In this document: in pieces, positions 1 to 7,449 of the stretch
Layout of the letters: each line of letters opens with the position of its first letter
Position numbering within the stretch: the stretch's first letter is position 1
Source of the DNA: Acidimicrobiia bacterium
Lineage (GTDB): Bacteria > Actinomycetota > Acidimicrobiia > Spongiisociales > UBA11373
DNA length: 64,000 nucleotides
Reading direction: 5' to 3'
Assembly (NCBI GenBank): GCA_040878325.1
Contig: JBBDMM010000018.1
Coordinates: 1-64,000 of the forward strand
Position numbers and translations under genes: made by a program
Notes under the pieces: generated by a model
What the model was told of the DNA's origin: nothing
What the model saw: only the letters and a program-made list of their open reading frames with translations
The model's database searches: none

Positions 1-96
1 CCACGACGGTGGCCCCAACGACGACCACGACGGTGGCCCCAACGACGACCACGACGGTGGCCCCAACGACGACCACGACGGTGGCCCCAACGACGA
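1..96 (+). repeat. 24-bp minisatellite, four exact copies
   Basis: Four identical 24-bp units run head to tail from the first base and encode the octapeptide TTTTTVAP. The array probably continues upstream of the window. Identity at the DNA level, including third codon positions, points to recent copying rather than only protein-level selection. Confidence 0.9.
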
Positions 97-602
97 CCAC
101 GACCGAGGCCGTGTACCACCTCGTCCTTGAACCGGCTCAGCCCGCGGATCTCAAGAATGGCTGCATTCGGACCTTTACGGCGACCATCAAGGACGCCCAG
201 GAGAACACCGTCGACGACGCGGCCACGATCACCTTCCTCAACACGCAGACGATCAATCGGATCACCTTCGTGGGTGGCCCCAACGCGACTCCGGTGAACG
301 GGGTGGCCACCAAGCAGATCACCGCGAACGCCAACGGAGCCGTAGCCATCCAGGCGACTGCCGACGGGATCATCTCCTCCAACACGGCGACCTTCAACAT
401 CACTTCCAGCCCGAGCGCGGATTGCCCTAGCGCGGCAGTCGTAGCGCTGCCGCCTCCGCGGTCGCCCGGCGGATTCGGTGACGCTCCCTTCGGGATCTCC
501 ATCGGCGCCCTCCTCGGCATCCTCGGGTTGTTCGCAGTGGCGATCCGGCGCCCCTCCCGCGCCGCGGGTATGGGCTGGGCCACCACGTTTCTGGGCCACT
601 GA
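3..602 (+). CDS. C-terminal part of a Thr-rich surface protein with an Ig-like domain and membrane anchor (5' partial)
   Basis: The reading frame is open to the left edge, so the true start lies outside the window. The visible 199 residues begin with a TTTTTVAP linker repeated four times. A beta-rich domain of about 100 residues follows, resembling bacterial Big-1-type immunoglobulin-like folds. A Pro/Gly-rich stretch leads to a C-terminal hydrophobic segment (GALLGILGLFAVAI) followed by RRP, which looks like a membrane anchor with a short basic tail. The linker matches the style of the FecR-domain lipoprotein downstream, so both are probably cell-surface proteins. The function of the missing N-terminal part cannot be told. 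Confidence 0.75.
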   Translation, partial: TTVAPTTTTTVAPTTTTTVAPTTTTTVAPTTTTTEAVYHLVLEPAQPADLKNGCIRTFTATIKDAQENTVDDAATITFLNTQTINRITFVGGPNATPVNGVATKQITANANGAVAIQATADGIISSNTATFNITSSPSADCPSAAVVALPPPRSPGGFGDAPFGISIGALLGILGLFAVAIRRPSRAAGMGWATTFLGH

Positions 603-945
603 CACCCCCCGTCGATGACATTCGGACCCCGGCAGATCCGAGGCCCGATCAAATTCCGGGGCGGCGGCGCGGCGGTCGCTCCCAACACTCGCCTTGGCAA
701 CGCCATCGAAATTGATTCTGCCGGGTAGCGCCGCGACGTGAATGGTGCTCATCGCTCGTTGCGCCGGCTCGTCTGACCACTGCCACGAGATCGGTTGTCC
801 TAGCTGGGGATAAGCACCACGCTGGCTCGTCAGGCCAGGGGCCATCAGCGGCTCGCCTGACCACCGACAGAATTCAGTTGCATAAGGTTCGGGCCGGTAC
901 CACAATGGCCCGTCGGGCCTACTTCTATGAAGCGGGGACGCGGTC
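603..945. other. Intergenic region without a protein gene
   Basis: About 340 bases separate the surface protein from the first FecR gene. Codon use and frames give no convincing gene on either strand. The notable content is three spaced copies of a 14-bp motif at 766-863. The promoter of the FecR gene should lie here, but no clear -35/-10 pair stands out. Confidence 0.6.
766..863 (+). repeat. Three direct copies of a 14-bp motif GGCTCGYCWGRCCA
   Basis: Copies lie at 766-779, 824-837 and 850-863, upstream of the FecR-domain gene. They differ only at three degenerate positions. Spaced direct repeats in a promoter region may be operator sites for a regulator, but no regulator is identified. Confidence 0.5.
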
Positions 946-978
946 ATAAAGTTTCGTCTTATCGCTGGACTCGCACTG

Positions 979-2892
979 GTGGCGGCGTTCGCGCTCGCCG
1001 CCTGTGGGGATGACTCCGGCTCGAGTGTCCCCAGCGCCACTCTCCGCGTTCACGCCGGGACGGTGGAGGTCAGCTTCGACGGTGCAACCTTTGCCGCCGC
1101 CACCGACGGCCAGGCGCTCACCGAGGGCGCCACGGTGCGCACCGGGGCAGACGGCCGAGCCGCCATCGAGTACTTCGACGGGTCGGTCACCCGCCTCGAC
1201 CACGGCACCACTTTCAAGATCGTCACGCTGCAGATCCTCGACAACGACGCCCAGTCGAAGGTGATCGAGGGCGAGCAGACCTCGGGCAACACCTACAACC
1301 GCGTCACGGCACTCACGGACGCGGCGAGCCGCTTCGACATCGAGACCCCCACCGCCACCGCTTCGGTACAGGGCACGGTGTACGCGGTGCTCCTCAACGC
1401 CGACGGGTCGACCACGATCGCGGTGATCGAGGGGTCAGTCGACGCCGGCGATGGACCGGTGCCCGCTGGGTTCATGGTGACCGTCGACGAGGATGGCAAC
1501 GTCAGCGATCCGATCCCGATCCCTGACAACCTGATCGACGATGAGTGGATCGTGTACAACTGCGAGCTCGACGAAGGTCCCGACTGTCCGGACGACGGCA
1601 CGACCACCACAACGGTGGCCGGCCCCGATACGACGGTGACCACGGTCCCCGACACGACGACCACCACCGTCCCGCCGACGACTACCACGACCGCCGTGTC
1701 GCCGCCGCCAGTGACGACGACCACGGTTCCGGCGACGACGACGACGACCACGGTTCCGCCGACGACCACCACGACGACGGTGCCGGCGACGACGACTTCG
1801 ACGACCGTTCCGGCGACGACGACTACGACGACGGTGCCGGCGACGACGACTACGACGACGGTGCCTGCGACGACGACTACGACGACGGTGCCTGCGACGA
1901 CGACTACGACGACGGTGCCTGCGACGACCACCACTACGACGGTGGACGCTGGCCCCGACTTCGACCACATCGTGATCAGACCCGATGGTTGGACTGCCGA
2001 CGCCGGCGATTCCACGGCCTATGTCGCCGAGGCGTTCGCCGCTAACGGCGGTTCGTTGGGCTACGTCACCGACGACACCGAGTTCACCATCTCAGGTGGG
2101 GGCTTTTGTAACGGGAATGCCTGCGGTTCCAACGTTGCGGGGCCGTACACGGTCACAGGCACATTCGAAGGGATGGAGGACTCCACCAGCCTCACGGTGG
2201 TGCCTGGCCAGCTCGACTCGATCCAGATCTCACCGGCGGACTCCACCATCAACCTCGGCCAGTCACAGGCGTATACGGGCGCGGGTTTCGACGAGTACGA
2301 CAACCAGATACCGGACATCGACGAGAGCGATTTCGAATTCGAGATGATCAGCGGCGATTGCGTCGACGCGACCTGTACGCCTGACGCCGCCGGCGACTGG
2401 GTAGTGACCGCCATCTACGGGGACGGGGAGGCCGAAGCCAATGCCGACCTCACCGTGCTCAATACCGGCGTGGTGCAGGTGACCCTCGGCTGGGACGCAC
2501 CGGTGGACCTCGACTTGTGGGTGACCGATCCGGACGGTGGCCGGATCAAGTGGGACACACTGTATGTCGGTGAGGACGAGAACGGAGATCCCAATCTCTC
2601 TCCGTCGGGCGGCTATCTCGATCGGGACGCAATCTGTGAGAGCAACGGGATTGAGAACATCATCTGGCCTGTCGACGCCCCGACCGGCGAGTATCGGGTC
2701 GACATCGACTACTGGTCGGATTGCGATGGGAACAGCGAAGTGACGCTCCTGGTGAACTGGGTGCTCACGGTCACCCTGAATGGCGAGGTCTACACGGTCA
2801 TTGAAGGCTCGTTCAACTCGCTTAACGACACCCACGTTCCTGACTTCACAACCTACTTCGACTTCCTCGGGCTGCCGCCGCCGGAGGAGTAG
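979..2892 (+). CDS. FecR-domain lipoprotein with Thr-rich linker, Ig-like domains and YfaP-like C-terminal domain
   Basis: From the first usable codon (GTG 979) the protein has 637 residues. The sequence LAAC at the N-terminus is a lipobox, so it should be a lipid-anchored exported protein. Residues about 17-150 form a FecR-type domain (PF04773-like). Residues about 207-322 are a TTTTTTVPA repeat linker. Two beta-rich Ig-like modules follow. Residues about 498-620 resemble the YfaP/DUF2135 type (DLDLWVTDPDG and SGGYLDRDA motifs). From GTG 979 only eight residues precede the lipobox Cys. The basic signal-peptide start (IKFRL) is encoded just upstream in frame, from 946, without a normal start codon. 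A paralogue follows immediately downstream, then a CHASE2 cyclase. The ligand is unknown. Confidence 0.8.
   Translation: MAAFALAACGDDSGSSVPSATLRVHAGTVEVSFDGATFAAATDGQALTEGATVRTGADGRAAIEYFDGSVTRLDHGTTFKIVTLQILDNDAQSKVIEGEQTSGNTYNRVTALTDAASRFDIETPTATASVQGTVYAVLLNADGSTTIAVIEGSVDAGDGPVPAGFMVTVDEDGNVSDPIPIPDNLIDDEWIVYNCELDEGPDCPDDGTTTTTVAGPDTTVTTVPDTTTTTVPPTTTTTAVSPPPVTTTTVPATTTTTTVPPTTTTTTVPATTTSTTVPATTTTTTVPATTTTTTVPATTTTTTVPATTTTTTVPATTTTTTVDAGPDFDHIVIRPDGWTADAGDSTAYVAEAFAANGGSLGYVTDDTEFTISGGGFCNGNACGSNVAGPYTVTGTFEGMEDSTSLTVVPGQLDSIQISPADSTINLGQSQAYTGAGFDEYDNQIPDIDESDFEFEMISGDCVDATCTPDAAGDWVVTAIYGDGEAEANADLTVLNTGVVQVTLGWDAPVDLDLWVTDPDGGRIKWDTLYVGEDENGDPNLSPSGGYLDRDAICESNGIENIIWPVDAPTGEYRVDIDYWSDCDGNSEVTLLVNWVLTVTLNGEVYTVIEGSFNSLNDTHVPDFTTYFDFLGLPPPEE
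1726..1941 (+). repeat. 27-bp minisatellite inside the FecR lipoprotein gene, eight units
   Basis: Valine codons recur every 27 bases at 1726, 1753, 1780, 1807, 1834, 1861, 1888 and 1915, each unit encoding VPATTTTTT or a close variant. The last three units are nearly identical in DNA. The paralogue at 2931 lacks this linker completely, so the array is a gene-specific expansion that could vary in length between strains. Confidence 0.9.
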
Positions 2893-2930
2893 GCCTCGAT
2901 CGGTCGCACCGGCCAACCCCGTCGGCCACA

Positions 2931-4235
2931 ATGGACGCCATGTTGACGAATCGGCCATCCCTCCGGCTACTTCTCTCCGCCGTTGTACTGGCATCCCTAT
3001 CGCTAGCCTGCGGCGACGACGGCGGGGACGCCACGCTCACCGCCACGCTTCGCATCCACGGCGGCACGGTCGAGGTAGATGCAGATGGCGCGGGCACCTT
3101 TAGCGCCGGTACCGAAGGCCAAACCCTCACCGAAGGCGCCACCGTCCGCACCGGTTTGGCCGGCCGGGCGAGTGTCGAATGGCCCGACGGCAGCGTCACC
3201 CGCCTCGACTTCGAGACCTCGCTGCGGATAGTCGGGCTCGAACGCGGGGGCGGCGTGTTGCCTTCGACGGTCGTCGAAGCCGAGCAGCAGGCCGGCAACA
3301 CCTACAGCCGCGTCGTCGACATCACCGAGACCGGCAGCCGATTCGAGATCGAAACCCCCACCGCCTCGGCGGCGGTGCAGGGAACCACCTACGCGGTGCT
3401 GGTCGCCCCCGACGGGTCCACTTCGATCGTGGTGCTGGAGGGAGCGGTGCTGGTCACCTTGCCCTCCGGCGAGGAGGTTTTGGTGGAGGCCGGCTTCACC
3501 CTGACCGTCGCCGCCGACGGATCCTTCACCGGCCCGACGGCGACGTCGGCTGAGATGCTCAACAGCGACTGGCTGGTCTTCAACGACGACTGCGATGACA
3601 GCGGGGAGTGCACCACCGATTTCACCGCAGGTGGCCCGTCGGGCATCGAGTTGGTCCCGGCCGAGGCGACCATCAACCTCGGCGAGTCGCAGGTCTACTC
3701 CGCCCAGGGCCTCGACGATTCCGGGAGTCCGGTGGGGGCAGTGGCGGCCAGCTTCGACGTCGACGGAGTGCCTTGCGAGGACGCCGTATGCACGCCCACC
3801 GCAGCCGGTGACTACACGGTGACGGCAACCTTCGGTGACCTCCAGGCAACGGGCACCCTGATCGTGCTGACCACCGGTGACATCCAGGTGACCCTCGACT
3901 GGAATGCGATTGTCGACCTCGACCTGTGGGTGACCGACCCGGCGGGGGAGACCATCGCCTGGGACCATCGCCAGTCTGCGTCGGGCGGAAGTCTCGACCG
4001 TGACGCCTATGCCAACTGCGATGGGAGCGACGCTCCGCCGGAGAATGCGGTCTGGTCCTCCGGCGCACCCTCGGGTGAGTACGTCGTGACCGTGCATGTC
4101 TACGACCTGTGCGGGCTCGACTCGACCGGATTCGAGTTGACGGTCCGGGTCGGTGGACAGGTGGTGTTGGTGGTCGACGACGTGGTGCTGGCCGAAAACG
4201 ACGCGACCCACGAGGCGACCTTCACCGTTCCCTAG
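2931..4235 (+). CDS. FecR-domain lipoprotein, shorter paralogue
   Basis: This 434-residue protein starts at ATG 2931, with an alternative ATG at 2940. It has a clear lipoprotein signal ending in LSLAC (Cys about residue 27). A FecR-type domain covers residues about 35-170, followed by one Ig-like module (about 240-315) and a C-terminal YfaP-like domain (DLDLWVTDPAG and SGGSLDRDA). Domain order matches the upstream gene, but the Thr-rich linker and one Ig-like module are missing. The two genes therefore look like a tandem duplication that diverged. It lies 61 bases before the CHASE2 cyclase. An envelope sensing or stress-binding role is inferred from that context only. Confidence 0.85.
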   Translation: MDAMLTNRPSLRLLLSAVVLASLSLACGDDGGDATLTATLRIHGGTVEVDADGAGTFSAGTEGQTLTEGATVRTGLAGRASVEWPDGSVTRLDFETSLRIVGLERGGGVLPSTVVEAEQQAGNTYSRVVDITETGSRFEIETPTASAAVQGTTYAVLVAPDGSTSIVVLEGAVLVTLPSGEEVLVEAGFTLTVAADGSFTGPTATSAEMLNSDWLVFNDDCDDSGECTTDFTAGGPSGIELVPAEATINLGESQVYSAQGLDDSGSPVGAVAASFDVDGVPCEDAVCTPTAAGDYTVTATFGDLQATGTLIVLTTGDIQVTLDWNAIVDLDLWVTDPAGETIAWDHRQSASGGSLDRDAYANCDGSDAPPENAVWSSGAPSGEYVVTVHVYDLCGLDSTGFELTVRVGGQVVLVVDDVVLAENDATHEATFTVP

Positions 4236-4296
4236 GGCAGGCGTCACTGACCCTCCGCCCTCGGTACGATCTGCACCGCCGCCGACGAAGGATCCC

Positions 4297-6285
4297 ATGG
4301 CCAGCAAACACCGCAGCACCTGGTTCAAGCCCGCGATCGCCGTCGGGATCGCGGTGGCGATCGTCGTGGGTTCGTGGTTCGCGATGTCTTCGAATCTGTT
4401 CTTTCGCACTCAGTTGCGGTTCTCCGACGGCCTCTTCCCCGGAACGGGCATCGACTCCCGCATCACCGTGGTGGGAATCGACGACGAGAGCATCGCCTTG
4501 GTGGGCCGGTGGCCGTGGGACCGGTCGATCCACGCCCAGATGATCGAGAACATGGCCGCGGACGGGGCGCTGCTGATCGGGTATGACGTCACGTTCGCCA
4601 GCGCCAACACCGCGAACCCGGAGGGTGATCGCGATCTTGCCGACGCGATCGCCGCCGCCGGGAACGTAGTCCTTGGCGAGACCGCCACCCTCGAGCCGGT
4701 GGGAGACCCGCCGGTGGCCGAGCAGGTGTTCCATCCGCTGCAGATCCTGGCGGACGGCGCCGCCGGCATCGGGCACACCAACACCTACCCCGATACCGAC
4801 GGCGTGGTGCGGGCACTACCCCCGGTGATCGAAGACCCCGCCGGGTCGCTGATCTCGTCGCTGTCGTTCACTCTTGCTCAGTTGGCCACCGGCCAAGGGG
4901 GCCCGGTGACGATCCGGCCCGAGTCGTTGCAGGTTGGGGGCCTGGCGGTGCTCACGGTGGAGAAGCACCTCCTCGAGATCAACTACGCCGCCGGGTTTCC
5001 CACCGTGCAGGCCGTCGATGTGATCGACGGCACATTTCCCCCCGGGACTTTCGACGGGAAGATCGTCCTGGTGGGTGCGACCGCCCTGGGACTGGGCGAC
5101 CTGGTGGCGACGCCGCTCGACAAGGCAAATCGTCAGCCAGGGGTGGAGGTGCACGCCAATGCCCTCAACACGATGATCACCGGCAACTACATCGCGTCGG
5201 AGACGACCAGCTCGACCCTGGTGTGGGTCTTCCTTATTGCCCTACTGGTGGCGGCGGGAACCCTCTACCTACGACCCTGGGTGGCGGTGATCGGCGCGAT
5301 GGTGCTGCTGGTCGGCTACTTCTGGCTGGTGTTCACCCGGTTCGACAGTGGCACCGTGATGAACATGGTCTACCCGCCCTTCGCCCTGCCCATCTCGTAC
5401 GTCGCCGCCCTGGGTGTCAGGTACTTCACCGAGGTGAAAGAGCGGAAGTACGTCACCAACGTGTTCGGCCGTTACCTGGCGAAGGATGTGGTCCACGAGG
5501 TGCTGAACTCCCCCGAAGGTGCGGTTGCCACGCTGTCCGGGGCATCCCGCCCCCTCTCGGTGCTCTTCGCCGATCTCCGCGGATTCACCGCCGCATCGGA
5601 GAAGGCCTCTCCGACCGCGGTGGTCGCTGCCCTCAACGAGTACCTGGATGCGATGACTCGGGCAGTGATCGAAGAGCAGGGGACGATCGACAAGTTCATG
5701 GGTGACTGTGTCATGGCGTTCTGGGGTGCGCCCCGGCGGGAACCCGACATGGCGGTGAAATCACTGCGGTCGGCCATCAAGATGCTCGACTACGTCGACG
5801 ACGCGGTCACCCACGGCAACGCCGGCCAGTTGCGGGTGAATGGCTGCGGCGTGGGGCTGGCCTTCGGAGAAGCGGTCGTCGGCAACATCGGATCCAACGA
5901 GCGGCTCGACTACACGGCCATCGGCGACACGGTCAACACCGCCAGCCGGGTGTGCGGCGTCGCCGCCGGCGGCGAGATCGTGATTACCGCCGATTTCGCT
6001 GAAGCCCTACCCCCGGGCGAGTTCCGCCTCGCCCCGCTGCCTCCGCTGAAGGTCAAGGGCAAGGAGGAGGTCCTCCGGGTGTTCCAGGTGCTGCGCGAAG
6101 GCCAGGAGGCCAAGGTCTTCGGCGAGGACGCCGTCATCGACACCACCGAGGAGAAGGGCGCCTTCCAAGCCCCCGAGGCCGCGAAGCCGGACGAAGAGAA
6201 GACCCAGGAAGCACCCCCCAAGGTCGCCGGCTACGCCCCAGTGGAACCGCGGCCGGAAGAACCCACGGAAGCAAGCACGGAGTGA
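4297..6285 (+). CDS. CHASE2-domain class III adenylate cyclase
   Basis: The 662-residue membrane protein should make cyclic AMP in response to an extracytoplasmic signal. The start at ATG 4297 is preceded by a GAAGGAT ribosome site. One N-terminal membrane segment (about 12-30) leads into an outside CHASE2 sensor domain (about 40-300). Three further membrane segments lie at about 306-375. The cyclase domain begins near 417. The metal-binding Asp residues are D426 (FADLRGFT) and D470 (MGDCVMAFWG). K466 and D544 (AIGDTVN) fit adenine recognition, so ATP is the likely substrate rather than GTP. The C-terminal 70 residues are acidic and Pro-rich. Neighbouring FecR-domain lipoproteins suggest a shared envelope signalling module. 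Confidence 0.9.
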   Translation: MASKHRSTWFKPAIAVGIAVAIVVGSWFAMSSNLFFRTQLRFSDGLFPGTGIDSRITVVGIDDESIALVGRWPWDRSIHAQMIENMAADGALLIGYDVTFASANTANPEGDRDLADAIAAAGNVVLGETATLEPVGDPPVAEQVFHPLQILADGAAGIGHTNTYPDTDGVVRALPPVIEDPAGSLISSLSFTLAQLATGQGGPVTIRPESLQVGGLAVLTVEKHLLEINYAAGFPTVQAVDVIDGTFPPGTFDGKIVLVGATALGLGDLVATPLDKANRQPGVEVHANALNTMITGNYIASETTSSTLVWVFLIALLVAAGTLYLRPWVAVIGAMVLLVGYFWLVFTRFDSGTVMNMVYPPFALPISYVAALGVRYFTEVKERKYVTNVFGRYLAKDVVHEVLNSPEGAVATLSGASRPLSVLFADLRGFTAASEKASPTAVVAALNEYLDAMTRAVIEEQGTIDKFMGDCVMAFWGAPRREPDMAVKSLRSAIKMLDYVDDAVTHGNAGQLRVNGCGVGLAFGEAVVGNIGSNERLDYTAIGDTVNTASRVCGVAAGGEIVITADFAEALPPGEFRLAPLPPLKVKGKEEVLRVFQVLREGQEAKVFGEDAVIDTTEEKGAFQAPEAAKPDEEKTQEAPPKVAGYAPVEPRPEEPTEASTE

Positions 6286-6292
6286 CGCGAGC

Positions 6293-6367
6293 CGAGAGCC
6301 AAGAATCAAGAATCAAGAATCAAGACCCAAGAACCGAGAGAGTCAACAGTCTTGATTCTTGATTCTT
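6293..6367 (+). repeat. Heptamer array (GARYCRA family) ending in a perfect 19-bp inverted repeat
   Basis: Seven-base units of the GAATCAA type run in tandem from about 6293. AAGAATCAAGAATCAAGAC at 6308-6326 is exactly complementary to 6349-6367, giving a 19-bp stem with a 22-base loop. The right arm ends at the base before the AAGGAG ribosome site of the next gene, so the hairpin could act as a terminator or affect translation. Confidence 0.85.
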
Positions 6368-6378
6368 AAGGAGTCCGA

Positions 6379-7182
6379 GTGCCGTTTGCGCGGGTCAATG
6401 GAACGATGCTCTTCTATCGGGAGGCCGGTGAGGGGCCGCTCGCCGTGTTCATCCACGGGTTTCCGCTGGACCACAGCGTTTGGCTCGACCAACTCGACGG
6501 CCTGGCTCATGTGCGCCGGTGCGTGACACTCGATCTCCGGGGTTACGGAAAGTCGGATGCGACCACCGACCGAACCCTGACCATGGAGATGCTCGCCGAC
6601 GATGTGGCGGGATTGATCGAAGCGCTCGGCGCCAGCGGGGCCGACATCGTCGGGCTCTCGATGGGCGGGTATGTCGCCCTCGCCCTGTGGGAATTGCGCC
6701 CCGCATTGGTCCGAAGCCTCACCCTGATCGACACCCGCGCTGCGGCTGACAGTGCCGAGGGCCGCGCCAAACGGGACGCCATGGTCGACCGCCTTCTCGA
6801 CAAGGGTCGCGCCGCCCTTGCCGATGAGATGGTGCTTGGACTCCTCGGCTCCACACCGTCTGTACAGGTTCAGGCGCGGCTGCGTTCCATGATCGAGGGC
6901 ACTCGTTACGAGACGATGGTGGCGTCGATCCTGGGAATGAAGGACCGCGCCGACCGGAGCGCGCTGCTGCCTGGCATCGGTGTGCCCGCCCTCGTGATCG
7001 GGGGCGAGGAGGACGGCCTCATTTCGCCCGATGTGATGCGCGCCATGGCTGGAGAGATCCCCGGCGCCCGCACTTCGATCATCTCCGGCGCCGGTCACCT
7101 GCCCCCGCTCGAGCGGCCGGATGCGGTGAACGAGGCCCTGATCGAGCTGTTCGAGGGTCGCAAGGTCGTCTGGTGGCGTTGA
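6379..7182 (+). CDS. Alpha/beta-fold hydrolase
   Basis: This 267-residue protein is a soluble alpha/beta hydrolase of the 3-oxoadipate enol-lactonase/esterase type. The start is GTG 6379, set by an AAGGAG site five bases upstream. The oxyanion-hole HGFP motif lies at about 26-29, DLRGYGKSD at 52-60, the nucleophile elbow GLSMGG puts the catalytic Ser at S94, and the acid and base are probably D212 and H240 (GAGHLPPLE). The substrate cannot be inferred. It is flanked by heptamer repeats on both sides, which suggests it is its own transcription unit. Confidence 0.85.
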   Translation: MPFARVNGTMLFYREAGEGPLAVFIHGFPLDHSVWLDQLDGLAHVRRCVTLDLRGYGKSDATTDRTLTMEMLADDVAGLIEALGASGADIVGLSMGGYVALALWELRPALVRSLTLIDTRAAADSAEGRAKRDAMVDRLLDKGRAALADEMVLGLLGSTPSVQVQARLRSMIEGTRYETMVASILGMKDRADRSALLPGIGVPALVIGGEEDGLISPDVMRAMAGEIPGARTSIISGAGHLPPLERPDAVNEALIELFEGRKVVWWR

Positions 7183-7188
7183 GCAGCA

Positions 7189-7209
7189 GAATCAAGAATC
7201 AAGAATCGA
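7189..7209 (+). repeat. Heptamer array, three GAATCAA/GAATCGA units
   Basis: Three tandem 7-bp units start six bases after the hydrolase stop codon. They belong to the same family as the arrays at 6293 and 10631. Confidence 0.85.
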
Positions 7210-7220
7210 GACCTGGCGCG

Positions 7221-7415
7221 ATGCCTGCCCCTATCGGATTCACCTTCGCGACTCGCAAGAACGGTGAGGTGGTCATCTCCCACCACGGCCGAGTCGCCAC
7301 CGTGCTCCGTGGCGAGCGCGCCGCAAAGTTCTTGAGAGCGATCGCCACGGGCGATCCCCAGCATGTGATGGCGCGAGCCACCGGCGACTACAAGCGTGGC
7401 AACGAGCGGCGGTAG
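7221..7415 (+). CDS. Small basic hypothetical protein
   Basis: The start ATG 7221 gives 64 residues; starting further upstream would translate the heptamer repeat. The protein is a compact, beta-strand-rich domain (GFTFATRKNGEVVISHHGR) followed by a helix and a basic tail. No signal peptide or membrane segment is visible. The first half resembles small DNA- or RNA-binding folds only vaguely, so I assign no function. It stands alone between the hydrolase and a secreted protein. Confidence 0.6.
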   Translation: MPAPIGFTFATRKNGEVVISHHGRVATVLRGERAAKFLRAIATGDPQHVMARATGDYKRGNERR

Positions 7416-7437
7416 TGCGTAGTCGGACTGCCGCTCG

Positions 7438-7443
7438 TACCCT
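7438..7443 (+). promoter_or_regulatory. Putative leaderless -10 element TACCCT
   Basis: TACCCT lies six bases before the GTG start at 7450 and no Shine-Dalgarno site is present, as expected for a leaderless actinobacterial transcript. Confidence 0.45.
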
Positions 7444-7449
7444 TCCAGG

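Noticed and set aside
1293-2015. Minus-strand frame rich in Val in the Thr-repeat region
   Set aside because: Poly-Val is the antisense reading of the Thr codon repeats in the FecR gene.
3003-4409. Minus-strand open frame of 468 codons
   Set aside because: It is antisense to the second FecR gene and the start of the cyclase; both have real domains and signals.
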